Shown here in pieces: positions 1 to 7,795 of a stretch of DNA of 45,268 nucleotides. Positions within the stretch are counted from its first letter, which is position 1, and the number at the start of each line of letters is the position of its first letter. The translations under genes and the position numbers were made by a program. Location of the stretch: assembly GCA_013824715.1 (NCBI GenBank), contig PNOH01000035.1, forward strand, positions 1 through 45,268, given 5' to 3'. The notes below the pieces were generated by a model. That model did no database searches and was not told where the DNA came from. It was given only the letters and a program-made list of their open reading frames with translations. This DNA comes from Odoribacter sp. (GTDB lineage Bacteria; Bacteroidota; Bacteroidia; Bacteroidales; Prolixibacteraceae).

Positions 1-12
1 GCTAAATATGTA

Positions 13-339
13 CTATTTTACTGGTTCAATTTCAACCATCAGAAAGTTTTTGGGCACCATCTGACCTTTTACTACATTTATTTTTACAATTTTACCTTTA
101 AAAGGCATCTGTACATCGTTGTACATTTTCATTGCTTCAAGTTTGAGAATACTTTTCCCCTTTGCCAATATCTGACCTTCCTTGACTAAAACCTCGATGA
201 TCGTTCCCGGAATGTACGAGTTGATGTGGTTGAAATTTGGCTCAACCCAAACTTTACGGTTCATGTATTTTTTCGTATAGGTAGTCTGATATTGCGCGCT
301 ATGTACAATGATTACCTGATAATTTTCCTGATCTGCCAT
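13..339 (-). CDS. Biotin carboxyl carrier protein (biotinyl domain)
   Basis: This 108-residue protein is a free biotin carrier that shuttles carboxylate between the partner subunits of an acyl-CoA carboxylase or decarboxylase. The biotinylation motif EAMKM is at residues 68-72, with Lys71 as the biotin acceptor, in the usual place about 35 residues from the C terminus. The preceding PGTIIEVLVKEGQ stretch is the typical first half of a biotinyl fold. Residues 1-35 are non-domain sequence, and there is no Ala/Pro-rich linker. It lies 16 nt downstream of the carboxyltransferase gene on the same strand, so the two are probably co-transcribed. The stop codon is at 13-15, so the gene is complete. 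Which carboxylase it serves depends on genes to the left of the window, such as a biotin carboxylase or a sodium-pump beta subunit. Confidence 0.93.
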   Translation of the reverse strand: MADQENYQVIIVHSAQYQTTYTKKYMNRKVWVEPNFNHINSYIPGTIIEVLVKEGQILAKGKSILKLEAMKMYNDVQMPFKGKIVKINVVKGQMVPKNFLMVEIEPVK

Positions 340-355
340 AATCCTTTAGTTTGGT

Positions 356-1900
356 TTAAAATGGTGGAAGTCCGTGTTTTTTTGCCGGGCTCTGGATATC
401 CTTATGTGTTGAAATCTGAAGTGCATGAAGCAAAATTTTCCTTGTCTCCTGCGGTTCAATAACTTCATCAATATAGCCTTTCGATGCTGCAACATACGGA
501 TTGGCAAATTTATCTTTATACTCCTGAATTTTTTGCTGGCGCATGGCTTCCGGATCTTCCGCTTCTGCAATTTCTTTGCGGAAAACAATGTTAGCCGCGC
601 CTTCGGGACCCATTACTGCAATTTCGGCCATTGGCCATGCAAACACAAAGTCGGCGCGTAAATGACGAGAGTTCATGGCAATATAACCTCCACCATAAGC
701 TTTACGGATTATAACCGTAATTTTCGGCACAGTTGCTTCCGAATAAGCATACAGGATTTTAGCCCCGTGACGGATAACACCGGCATGTTCCTGATCAACT
801 CCCGGTAAATAACCCGGCATATCTTCAAGGGTTACAATCGGGATATTGAATGCATTGCAATAGCGGATAAAACGGGCTGCTTTATCAGAGCTGTCGCAAT
901 CGAGTACACCTGCCAGGACCATTGGCTGATTGGCAACAAAACCCACTGTTTCACCATTCATACGGCCAAAACCGATCACGATGTTGGCGGCAAACAATTC
1001 CATAATTTCAAAAAAATCAGAACCGTCAGTAATTGATTTAATTACCTCGCGGATGTCGTAAGGCAACCGGGCATCAATGGGGACAATATTTTCAATTTTG
1101 GTTTTGATTTTCGGCTCTTTGGGAGGAAAAGATTTGGCTTTCTGTGTGTTATTCCAGGGAATATAGGTGATCAGAGTCTTGATCTGCTCGAAACATTCCT
1201 TTTCGCTAAGGGCAAAGAAATGTGCATTACCGGTAATTTCAGCATGGACTCTTGCTCCGCCCAGCGCTTCCATCGAAATGTCTTCGCCCAAAACACTCTT
1301 GATAACCGCGGGCCCTGTGATGAACATTTTGGAAATATTTTCGACCACGAAAACAAAATCGGTCAAAGCTGGTGAGTAAACCGCGCCACCGGCACAGGGA
1401 CCGAGAATAACTGAAATCTGGGGGATAACTCCGGATGACAGTGTATTGCGGAAGAAAATTTCACCATAACCGGCCAAAGAATTAACCCCTTCCTGGATTC
1501 GGGCGCCACCCGAGTCATTAATTCCAATCAAAGGAACACGCATTTTGAGCGCGTGGTCCATAATTTTGGTAATCTTCCGGGCATGTGATAAACCCAATGA
1601 ACCGCCTGCAACCGTAAAATCCTGGGCAAATAAGCAAACCGGTGAACCATAAATTGTTCCTGTACCGATTACCACACCATCGCCAGCCAGGACTTTCCCG
1701 CCCATATCGAAATCAGTTCCGGCATGTTCAACGAACATGTCATATTCATGAAATGAGCCTTCATCAACAATGGCAAGGATACGGGCACGGGCAGTTAATT
1801 TACCCATAGCGGCCTGTTTCTCAATGGCTTCTTCGCCTCCTCCCAGCCGAACCTGATCCTTTCGCTTACGAAGGTCTAAAATGTTTCTTCTCAGTGACAT
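356..1900 (-). CDS. Acyl-CoA carboxylase beta subunit (propionyl-CoA carboxylase / methylmalonyl-CoA decarboxylase carboxyltransferase)
   Basis: This 514-residue protein is of normal length for the family. It transfers carboxyl groups between carboxybiotin and an acyl-CoA, most likely propionyl-/methylmalonyl-CoA. The N terminus carries the LGGGEEAIEKQAAMGKLTAR signature. The first crotonase-like half includes GINDSGGARIQEG, and the second half includes the acyl-CoA-binding MPGYLPGVDQEH and RKAYGGGYIAM stretches. The start at 1900 fits the family, which usually begins MSLxxNIxDL. A TAATTTTG element on the minus strand about 75 nt upstream could be its promoter. It is followed by the biotin carrier gene. 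The two enzyme types share this fold, so I do not assign a symbol. The sequence alone does not decide between a carboxylase and a sodium-pumping decarboxylase. Confidence 0.93.
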   Translation of the reverse strand: MSLRRNILDLRKRKDQVRLGGGEEAIEKQAAMGKLTARARILAIVDEGSFHEYDMFVEHAGTDFDMGGKVLAGDGVVIGTGTIYGSPVCLFAQDFTVAGGSLGLSHARKITKIMDHALKMRVPLIGINDSGGARIQEGVNSLAGYGEIFFRNTLSSGVIPQISVILGPCAGGAVYSPALTDFVFVVENISKMFITGPAVIKSVLGEDISMEALGGARVHAEITGNAHFFALSEKECFEQIKTLITYIPWNNTQKAKSFPPKEPKIKTKIENIVPIDARLPYDIREVIKSITDGSDFFEIMELFAANIVIGFGRMNGETVGFVANQPMVLAGVLDCDSSDKAARFIRYCNAFNIPIVTLEDMPGYLPGVDQEHAGVIRHGAKILYAYSEATVPKITVIIRKAYGGGYIAMNSRHLRADFVFAWPMAEIAVMGPEGAANIVFRKEIAEAEDPEAMRQQKIQEYKDKFANPYVAASKGYIDEVIEPQETRKILLHALQISTHKDIQSPAKKHGLPPF

Positions 1901-1974
1901 AGATTTTGTTTTTTGATTAAAAAAATAATCTCAGGCAATAAATTCAAATACCAAATACGAACGTAATGAAGCGA

Positions 1975-1982
1975 CAAAATTA
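1975..1982 (-). promoter_or_regulatory. Bacteroidota -7 element for the carboxylase operon
   Basis: On the minus strand the sequence is TAATTTTG, matching the Bacteroidota -7 consensus TAnnTTTG. It lies 75 nt upstream of the carboxyltransferase start codon. I see no clear -33 TTG at the right distance, so this is a candidate only. Confidence 0.4.
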
Positions 1983-2076
1983 TTAAATTTTTATTGCCTG
2001 TTGTGTTTTATAAAACATTTGTTAATAAATAGGCTCCTTCGCTTGTGAATTTTTTTTCGAATTAATTTACTGACGG

Positions 2077-2230
2077 TTGAGCCTACTCCGAAAATAAATA
2101 AATTAAAAATGCCACCAAGACTCCAAGACACGAAACCACACAAAGTTCTGAATAGCTGACATGTATGCTTGGTGAAACTTTGAGCCTTCGTGCCTTTGTG
2201 GCAGAATAAAACTTTTCGGAGTGGACTCAA
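2077..2230. repeat. MITE-like 154-bp nested inverted-repeat element
   Basis: Outer arms of 18 nt at 2077-2094 (TTGAGCCTACTCCGAAAA) and 2213-2230 (TTTTCGGAGTGGACTCAA) are inverted copies with two mismatches. Inner arms at 2110-2134 and 2187-2203 (TTCGTGCCTTTGTGGCA) also pair imperfectly. The element fills most of the 347-bp gap between the LptF/G gene and the carboxylase gene. No transposase or plausible gene is inside. It could be a non-autonomous mobile element or a large transcribed hairpin acting as a terminator. The rest of the gap (1901-2076 and 2231-2247) shows only the promoter candidate. Confidence 0.55.
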
Positions 2231-2247
2231 GGTTGAATTTTTAAACC

Positions 2248-3324
2248 CTATTTGGCCGCCCGTCGGTAAAGGTAGAACGCTAGTGCGCCATACAGGATAT
2301 TTGGTATCCACATGGCCAGCCATGGGGCAAGTAATGCACTGGTTGCAAAAACAGTAGTAACCTGCATAAACAAAATATAGGAAAAACTTAGCAAAATCCC
2401 CAGTCCCAGGTGAAATCCAATGCCACCCTTAATTTTGCGTGAAGCAAGCGACGCCCCAATAATGGTAAGAATAAATGCTGAAAACGGGCCGGAACGCCGT
2501 TTATGTTTCTCTATCTCATAATCAATGGTATTTACTCCGCGAAGCCTTAGCGTGCTGATTGATTCATTTAAGACAGGCAAGGTCATCGTTTCCACAATAT
2601 TTTCAACGACCTGATAATCATCCGGAACCATATTTAACAAGGTGTCAATTTGGGAACCGGTTGTAATTTTTTCAGTATATCCATCTATGGTTCGGATCGT
2701 GTAATCTGAAACGACCCATATTTTCTTTTCACGGTCCCATTTAATCGAATTGGCCGACAATTTCGAAACCAGTTTACGGTCAACAAACTTTTCGATGGTG
2801 AATTTATAACCGGCATCGGTTGATGCATTGTAAGAATCGATATAGACAAAAACACCGGGATCAATTTGCCTGTGGATGTTACGTTCGGTACCCACTTTCC
2901 GGGTTCCAATGTACCTGTTTGTAAAATCAACCCTTTTCTTATTGGCTGGCGGAATAATATAATTTCCGAGCAAATAGGAAAACAAAACAATGACTGTTGC
3001 CCCCACAATATACGGCCGCATCAGCCGGTTATAGGAGACGCCACTGCTTAGAATCGCTATAATTTCGGTATTGTAGGCAAGTTTCGATGTAAAGTAGATA
3101 ACGGCGATAAAAGTAAAAAGCCCGCTGAAAAGGTTGGCAAAATATGGAATAAAATTGACGTAATAATCGAAGACGATAGACTTTATCGTAACCTCACTCG
3201 ACATATAATCATCTAATTTTTCAGAAATGTCGAAAACGATTGAAATACTAATTATCAATGCGATGGCATAAAAAAATGTCCCGAGAAACTTCCTGATGAT
3301 ATAGAAATCAATTTTATTCAGCAT
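2248..3324 (-). CDS. LptF/LptG-family lipopolysaccharide export permease
   Basis: This 358-residue inner-membrane protein belongs to the YjgP/YjgQ family, which forms the LptBFG transporter that moves LPS to the periplasmic bridge. An N-terminal pair of membrane segments (about residues 10-32 and 55-80) and a third near 100-122 precede a soluble beta-jellyroll region (about 130-265). Three further C-terminal segments follow (about 280-355), which is the standard LptF/G topology. It starts 11 nt after the tgt stop, so the two form an operon. The pairing of tgt with this permease is common in Bacteroidota. Sequence alone does not separate LptF from LptG. Confidence 0.92.
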   Translation of the reverse strand: MLNKIDFYIIRKFLGTFFYAIALIISISIVFDISEKLDDYMSSEVTIKSIVFDYYVNFIPYFANLFSGLFTFIAVIYFTSKLAYNTEIIAILSSGVSYNRLMRPYIVGATVIVLFSYLLGNYIIPPANKKRVDFTNRYIGTRKVGTERNIHRQIDPGVFVYIDSYNASTDAGYKFTIEKFVDRKLVSKLSANSIKWDREKKIWVVSDYTIRTIDGYTEKITTGSQIDTLLNMVPDDYQVVENIVETMTLPVLNESISTLRLRGVNTIDYEIEKHKRRSGPFSAFILTIIGASLASRKIKGGIGFHLGLGILLSFSYILFMQVTTVFATSALLAPWLAMWIPNILYGALAFYLYRRAAK

Positions 3325-3335
3325 AAATCAGAATT

Positions 3336-4466
3336 TTACAAGCGTGTTGAGAGTTGCCGGACCATTTCTTCTTTCCAACTCTTAAACGTATTCGTCAGGA
3401 TGTGTTTCCGCGCTTCTTTAACCAGCCAGAGGTAAAAAGCAAGGTTATGCTGACTGGCAATCTGCGCTCCCAGCATTTCGCCTGAAATAACCAGATGGCG
3501 CAAAAATGCCCGGCTGTATTGATGATCAACAAATGAAGTCCCATCCTGATCAACGGGCGAAAAATCGTCGGCCCATTTTTTATTCCGCATGTTCATGATG
3601 CCTTTTTGCGTGAAAAGCATTCCATTTCGCCCGTTGCGGGTAGGCATTACACAATCGAACATATCAATACCACGATCAATCCCTTCCAGAATATTAACCG
3701 GAGTCCCAACCCCCATGAGGTAACGCGGTTTATTCTCCGGAAGTATTTCATTTACGACCTCAATCATGGCATACATATCCTTTTCTGTCTCACCTACCGA
3801 GAGGCCTCCGATGGCATATCCATCGCTCCCGTACTGCAAAACGTTTTGAGCCGCCATAGTACGCAAATCAGGATAAACACCACCTTGAACAATGGGAAAA
3901 AGCGATTGTGAAAATCCGTATTTTGGCGAGGTCTTCATGAATTGGTTCCAGCAACGATCCAGCCATCGCTGAGTCATTTCCATAGACTTCCGGGCATATT
4001 CAAAATCGGCATCGCCGGGAGTACACTCATCGAAAGCCATCATGATGTCGGCTCCAATAGTACGTTGGGTATCAATCACATTTTCAGGAGTAAATAAATG
4101 TGAAGAACCATCTATGTGCGATTGAAATTTTGTTCCTTCTTCGCTTAATTTCCTGATGTCGCTAAGAGAGAATACCTGATAACCACCACTATCAGTCAAT
4201 ATAGGGCCATCCCAACCATTAAATTTATGCAAGCCGCCGGCCTGTTCAATAATCGGCAAACCTGGCCGGAGGTATAAGTGGTAAGTATTTCCGAGAATGA
4301 TTTGCGCGCCGATATCATCCTTCAAATCTTTATTGTGGATTCCTTTCACCGAACCGGCAGTACCAACTGGCATAAAAATGGGGGTTTCAACAGAACCGTG
4401 GCTGGTTGTAACAGAACCTGCCCTTGCTTTGCTTCCGTCAGCGGTATTTAAAAGATCAAAATGCAT
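3336..4466 (-). CDS. tgt: Queuine tRNA-ribosyltransferase (tRNA-guanine transglycosylase)
   Basis: Tgt exchanges guanine-34 of GUN-anticodon tRNAs for the queuine precursor preQ1. I choose the ATG at 4466 (MHFDLLNT, 376 aa). The upstream in-frame TTG at 4490 lies inside the -7 promoter element, and homologues start at this Met. The catalytic Asp92 lies in TDSGGYQVFSL, and the nucleophile Asp271 in IDMFDCVMPTRNGRNG. The VQGGVYPDLR and GGLSVGE substrate-binding loops are present. The CxCxxC zinc motif expected at about residues 304-314 is absent. The stretch reads DQDGTSFVDH with no cysteine, although the following SRAFLRHL and the distal His341 are kept. I believe this is a Bacteroidota lineage trait rather than damage. 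Confidence 0.96.
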   Translation of the reverse strand: MHFDLLNTADGSKARAGSVTTSHGSVETPIFMPVGTAGSVKGIHNKDLKDDIGAQIILGNTYHLYLRPGLPIIEQAGGLHKFNGWDGPILTDSGGYQVFSLSDIRKLSEEGTKFQSHIDGSSHLFTPENVIDTQRTIGADIMMAFDECTPGDADFEYARKSMEMTQRWLDRCWNQFMKTSPKYGFSQSLFPIVQGGVYPDLRTMAAQNVLQYGSDGYAIGGLSVGETEKDMYAMIEVVNEILPENKPRYLMGVGTPVNILEGIDRGIDMFDCVMPTRNGRNGMLFTQKGIMNMRNKKWADDFSPVDQDGTSFVDHQYSRAFLRHLVISGEMLGAQIASQHNLAFYLWLVKEARKHILTNTFKSWKEEMVRQLSTRL

Positions 4467-4487
4467 GAACCGAATTTTTTGAGTGCC

Positions 4488-4495
4488 CAAAGATA
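4488..4495 (-). promoter_or_regulatory. -7 element for tgt
   Basis: The minus strand reads TATCTTTG, a match to TAnnTTTG, 22 nt upstream of the ATG at 4466. It overlaps the alternative TTG start, which therefore would not be transcribed in full. This decides the tgt start. Confidence 0.6.
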
Positions 4496-4584
4496 GGCAT
4501 AAAAGTGGAATGAGTAGAATGCCGGCGATATAGGCAATTGTTAAATCTAATTAAAAATAGAAAGGATATAACCGTCAGGTTTAC

Positions 4585-4592
4585 TAATTTTG
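4585..4592 (+). promoter_or_regulatory. -7 element for the glycosyltransferase-sigma-rsmG operon
   Basis: TAATTTTG matches TAnnTTTG about 50 nt upstream of the glycosyltransferase ATG. It is divergent from the tgt promoter. No convincing -33 TTG is seen. Confidence 0.5.
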
Positions 4593-4641
4593 CGCCAATT
4601 CATTTTGAAGCAAACCCATTTATTGACTAAGTAATTCCGAC

Positions 4642-5778
4642 GTGAAGATTATAGATTTTCGAATACTCACTATTAGCGACTTGGTGTTGCTGTGTTCCCT
4701 TGTACTGGTGTTTTGTATCCAGGTTTATTATTTACTCAGGTACTATCTGAAACTTGCCCTTCATAAGGATAATCTGCAAAATCAAAACTCAAAACCAGTT
4801 ACGGTTATCATGCCTGTCAGAAATGAGGAAGGACGGATCCGCGAAATCCTGGCGAAATTTACCGGATTCGAATATGAAGATTATCAGCTTTTGGTGATCA
4901 GTGAATGTTCCGAAGACAATACCTTAGAAATTCTGAATATGCTGGCAGAATCCAATCCCAACCTCAAAGTGACCAGCCTGAGCCAGGAAACCCGGAATTC
5001 GGAAAAACAAGTCATTAATATTGGATTGAAAGGAGCATCATCACCCTGGATTATCCTGCTGACCTCATCAACTGGCGCTATTCCTGCAAATTGGTTATCG
5101 CGGCTCAATGGCCTTATAGACGCGGAAACTGATGCTGTAATTGCCTACACCAACGTTGAACGATTTAAGGGATACCGGAATTTGATCTGTCGGATGGAAC
5201 GCTTTAACCAGTTCATAATCAGCGGGGCATGGTCACTTGCCGGTAAGCCTTTTGTTTTCAACGAAAACAATATTCTTTTTAAAAAATCGCTGTATTTCGA
5301 AACCCTCGGATTCAGGAATAAACTGAACCGGAATTTTGCCAACCTCGAATTGATTTTTAACGAAAATTTCAAAAAGGGGAAAGTTAAAATAACGACCGAT
5401 CCTGAATTGACCATACGCGAGCACATTGAAGACGACAGGGGCGACCACATCAAGTTGCTGAAAAAAGGAGTTCGAATCAGGCAAAGTCTTTCGTGGTCCA
5501 AAAAAATCAGTTTGTTTACCGACGATCTTACCAGGGTGATATTGCCGGTATTATCTGCGGCAATAATTATCATTCATCCCGAATACTGGATTACCATTTT
5601 GTCACTTCCGGTTATTTATATAGTTCTTCTCGCAATTATTGTTAAAATGCTTATTAACCGGCTCAACGAACGAAAAATATTCTTATCTTCGTTAGTGTAC
5701 ATTTTAATTAAACCGATCATTAACTGGTGGTTTTTTTGGTCAATGTACCTCATTCACCGAAGAAGCAGATGGAACTAA
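4642..5778 (+). CDS. Membrane-anchored family 2 glycosyltransferase-like protein, active-site residues degenerate
   Basis: This 378-residue protein has an N-terminal membrane helix (about residues 12-35), a GT-A type domain beginning VTVIMPVRNEEGRI (54-66), and two to three C-terminal membrane helices (about 300-365). This is the layout of GT2 enzymes that act on the cytoplasmic membrane face. The residues that normally bind the nucleotide-sugar and metal look replaced. The usual VDDxSxD region reads VISECSEDNT (85-94), and the usual TDAD region reads LLTSSTGAIP (139-148). It may be inactive or may use a changed mechanism. Its last 10 nt overlap the start of the sigma factor gene, so the two are translationally coupled. 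No acceptor can be named. Confidence 0.8.
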   Translation: MKIIDFRILTISDLVLLCSLVLVFCIQVYYLLRYYLKLALHKDNLQNQNSKPVTVIMPVRNEEGRIREILAKFTGFEYEDYQLLVISECSEDNTLEILNMLAESNPNLKVTSLSQETRNSEKQVINIGLKGASSPWIILLTSSTGAIPANWLSRLNGLIDAETDAVIAYTNVERFKGYRNLICRMERFNQFIISGAWSLAGKPFVFNENNILFKKSLYFETLGFRNKLNRNFANLELIFNENFKKGKVKITTDPELTIREHIEDDRGDHIKLLKKGVRIRQSLSWSKKISLFTDDLTRVILPVLSAAIIIIHPEYWITILSLPVIYIVLLAIIVKMLINRLNERKIFLSSLVYILIKPIINWWFFWSMYLIHRRSRWN

Positions 5779-6380
5779 ATCCGCAACTATCAGATAAAGC
5801 GCAGTACGATTTTCGACTGGTCGAAGCCGCACTTTCAGGCGAAGAAAAAGCTTTTGCCAAACTTATGGTCCGTTATAAGGATGCCATTTATTTTATGCTC
5901 CTGAAAATGGTCAATAACAAAAACGATGCTGAGGATCTGACCCTTGAAGCATTTGGCAAAGCTTTTAAAAATCTCCACCAGTACTCGCCCAATTATGCAT
6001 TCAGTACCTGGTTATTTAAGATTGCCACCAATAACTGCATCGATTTTCTGAGAAAACGAAGAGGTGTTTATATTTCAATAGAGAATAATCAGGAAAATGG
6101 TGATAATGATGCCCCGATCAAGCTTCGTTCAACAGAACCCAACCCGGAAGAAAAACTGATCCGGATTCAGAAGGCATTTCTAATGCGCAAAATTGTACAC
6201 CGCTTAAAACCCAGATACCGCATTCTGGTCGAGCTTCGCTATTTTCGTGAGTTTTCGTACGAAGAAATTGCAAGAGAACTTAATTTACCCTTAGGAACTG
6301 TAAAAGCCCAACTTTTCAGGGCCCGCGAAATGCTCTTTAAAATGATCGAATCAACCGAGATTGACGAGCACGAAGAATAG
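5769..6380 (+). CDS. RNA polymerase sigma-70 family (ECF-type) sigma factor
   Basis: This 203-residue sigma factor has region 2 at about residues 15-85 (AFAKLMVRYKDAIYFMLLKMVNNKNDAEDLTLEAF, then FSTWLFKIATNNCIDFLRK) and region 4 at about 135-190 (YFREFSYEEIARELNLPLGTVKAQLFRARE). The ATG at 5769 is chosen because it gives the usual short N terminus, and the 10-nt overlap with the upstream gene implies translational coupling. No anti-sigma factor gene is adjacent, unlike the FecR-linked sigma at 23.7 kb. It sits in a housekeeping operon with rsmG, and its targets are unknown. Confidence 0.92.
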   Translation: MELNPQLSDKAQYDFRLVEAALSGEEKAFAKLMVRYKDAIYFMLLKMVNNKNDAEDLTLEAFGKAFKNLHQYSPNYAFSTWLFKIATNNCIDFLRKRRGVYISIENNQENGDNDAPIKLRSTEPNPEEKLIRIQKAFLMRKIVHRLKPRYRILVELRYFREFSYEEIARELNLPLGTVKAQLFRAREMLFKMIESTEIDEHEE

Positions 6381-6399
6381 TTTAACCCATAATTACAGG

Positions 6400-7029
6400 A
6401 TGGAAATCGTTACTAAATATTTTACTGGTCTTACCGATCAGCAACTGGATCAATTTGGCCGGTTAGGCTCCTTGTACGAGGAATGGAACTCCAAAATCAA
6501 TGTCATTTCAAGAAAAGACATCGGGCAACTTTACGAACGGCATGTACTCCATTCGCTTGCTATTGCCAAAATTATTCAGTTCAGGCCCGGAACCACGGTT
6601 CTGGATGTCGGCACCGGTGGCGGGTTTCCGGGTATTCCGCTGGCCATCCTCTTTCCTGAAACTTCATTTGTGCTCATTGACTCCATCGGAAAAAAAATAA
6701 AAGTAGCTAGTGAAGTTGCTTCTGCCATAAACCTGTTGAATGTGAAAGCCAAACAAATGCGTGTTGAAGATGTAAAAGATAAATTCGATTTTGTCGTAAG
6801 CCGCGCAGTTACAGCCTTCCCCAACTTTGTTGATCTGGTCCGCTCCAAAGTGTCAGGTCAAAACAAGAACGACTTGCCCAATGGAATACTATACCTGAAA
6901 GGAGGCAATTTTGAGGAAGAAATCAGTCCGTATAAACAGCACCTCAAAGTTTACAATCTTCAGAGCTTTTTTCAGGAAGAATTTTTTGAAACCAAAAGAC
7001 TGATCCACATGACTTTAAAAAATAAGTAA
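6400..7029 (+). CDS. rsmG: 16S rRNA (guanine-527-N7)-methyltransferase
   Basis: RsmG (GidB) methylates N7 of G527 in 16S rRNA using S-adenosylmethionine. The protein is 209 aa from the ATG at 6400 (MEIVTKYFTGL), a normal length. The SAM-binding loop LDVGTGGGFPGIPLAILFP is at about residues 67-85, and the family motif NVISRKDIGQLYERHVLHSL precedes it. VVSRAV follows as expected. A TTG start at 6361 would run into the end of the sigma gene, so it is less likely. The gene is 19 nt downstream of the sigma factor and likely in the same operon. Confidence 0.96.
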   Translation: MEIVTKYFTGLTDQQLDQFGRLGSLYEEWNSKINVISRKDIGQLYERHVLHSLAIAKIIQFRPGTTVLDVGTGGGFPGIPLAILFPETSFVLIDSIGKKIKVASEVASAINLLNVKAKQMRVEDVKDKFDFVVSRAVTAFPNFVDLVRSKVSGQNKNDLPNGILYLKGGNFEEEISPYKQHLKVYNLQSFFQEEFFETKRLIHMTLKNK

Positions 7030-7047
7030 AATAAAGATAAGTTTGGG

Positions 7048-7077
7048 TTGCAGGATATTAAAAAAGGACTATTTTTG
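7048..7077 (+). promoter_or_regulatory. Full Bacteroidota promoter for rpmH
   Basis: TTG at 7048-7050, a 19-nt spacer, then TATTTTTG at 7070-7077 fits the Bacteroidota TTG-N19-21-TAnnTTTG pattern. Transcription would start near 7084, giving a leader of about 95 nt before the L34 gene. Confidence 0.7.
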
Positions 7078-7177
7078 CAGTCCGAATTAAAAACGAATAC
7101 GATCATTTAAAAAGATACCGATGTAACGAGCCCTTGGGCGAGTTCCATATGGCATATAAAAAACAAATTACTGACAT

Positions 7178-7336
7178 ATGAAAAGGACATTTCAGCCATC
7201 AAACAGAAAAAGAAAAAATAAACACGGGTTCAGGGAAAGAATGTCAACTGTAGCCGGGCGTAAAGTAATAAAAGCCCGCCGTGCAAAAGGAAGAAAAAAA
7301 CTGACCGTTTCTGACGAGCCAAGTCACAAAAGATAG
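7178..7336 (+). CDS. rpmH: 50S ribosomal protein L34
   Basis: This 52-residue basic protein of the large ribosomal subunit begins [20 protein letters not shown], the universal L34 signature. It continues [24 protein letters not shown] and ends with the short SDEPSHKR tail usual in Bacteroidota. It stands alone between its own promoter and a rho-independent terminator, without the rnpA partner that sits beside rpmH in many bacteria. Confidence 0.98.
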   Translation: MKRTFQPSNRKRKNKHGFRERMSTVAGRKVIKARRAKGRKKLTVSDEPSHKR

Positions 7337-7368
7337 CCGGAGACTTTCAGACTTCTAACAATATACAG

Positions 7369-7400
7369 AAGGTAAAGAATGAATTTTCTTTACCTTTTTG
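7369..7400 (+). terminator. Rho-independent terminator after rpmH
   Basis: Stem AAGGTAAAGA (7369-7378) pairs with TCTTTACCTT (7387-7396) across an 8-nt loop and is followed by a short T run. It lies 33 nt after the rpmH stop. Confidence 0.8.
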
Positions 7401-7451
7401 TGTTTATACTATTATCCAAAACGATACCGGATTTTAAACCGGAAAAATTTA

Positions 7452-7459
7452 TATTTTTG
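7452..7459 (+). promoter_or_regulatory. -7 element upstream of the antitoxin gene
   Basis: TATTTTTG matches TAnnTTTG, 33 nt upstream of the small antitoxin-like gene. No clear -33 box is present. An imperfect CCGG-flanked palindrome just upstream (7429-7444) could be an operator, but this is weak. Confidence 0.4.
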
Positions 7460-7491
7460 ATGTTGAAAAGTCATCGTAAAGAACTTGTGCC

Positions 7492-7722
7492 ATGAAAACG
7501 ATCAATGTTTCCATATCAGAGCTTGAATTTAATAAGTTTGGACTACAGTCAAACAATCTTTCTTTTTCCGACCTTCTGGATATTATTAGCAGAGAATTAT
7601 CTAAACAAAGGCTAAAAGACAGCTTGAAATTTGCTGAAAAATTCAGGCTTTCAGAAATGACACCAGATGAAATTACCATGGAAGTAAAAGCTGTCAGAAA
7701 AAATGCAAAAAATCATCATTGA
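7492..7722 (+). CDS. Small antitoxin-like protein of a PIN-type toxin-antitoxin pair
   Basis: This 76-residue protein has a ribbon-helix-helix-like N-terminal strand (KTINVSISELEFNKF) and a helical, charged C terminus ending MTPDEITMEVKAVRKNAKNHH. That C terminus resembles antitoxins encoded just before PIN-family toxins in Bacteroidota. Its last 20 nt overlap the start of a PIN reading frame, the usual toxin-antitoxin arrangement. The toxin is cut after about 21 codons, so the antitoxin is probably an orphan. The family assignment rests mainly on this context. Confidence 0.7.
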   Translation: MKTINVSISELEFNKFGLQSNNLSFSDLLDIISRELSKQRLKDSLKFAEKFRLSEMTPDEITMEVKAVRKNAKNHH

Positions 7723-7795
7723 CACTAATGTACTTGTATCAGCATTAATACAACGCAGTTACCCCCAACCCAATGACCCTGAAAGATTTTTTTAA
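7703..7795 (+). pseudogene. Truncated PIN-domain toxin (first ~21 codons only)
   Basis: The frame starts MQKIIIDTNVLVSALIQRSY, which is the first beta strand and first catalytic Asp (IIIDTN) of a PIN ribonuclease toxin plus the start of helix 1. Homology stops near 7765. After that the frame reads unrelated residues and ends at a TAA at 7793-7795, inside the PASTA gene. A complete toxin would need roughly 110 further codons with the other acidic residues, none of which remain. A deletion has apparently joined the toxin start directly to the 5' end of the PASTA gene. Confidence 0.75.

Noticed and set aside
1991-2323. A 110-codon minus-strand frame overlapping the LptF/G gene end
   Set aside because: It runs through the MITE-like repeat and the permease C terminus in another frame, and its protein has no recognisable domain.
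4467-4490. Longer tgt start at the TTG at 4490
   Set aside because: The TTG lies inside the TATCTTTG promoter element, and homologues begin at the ATG at 4466.
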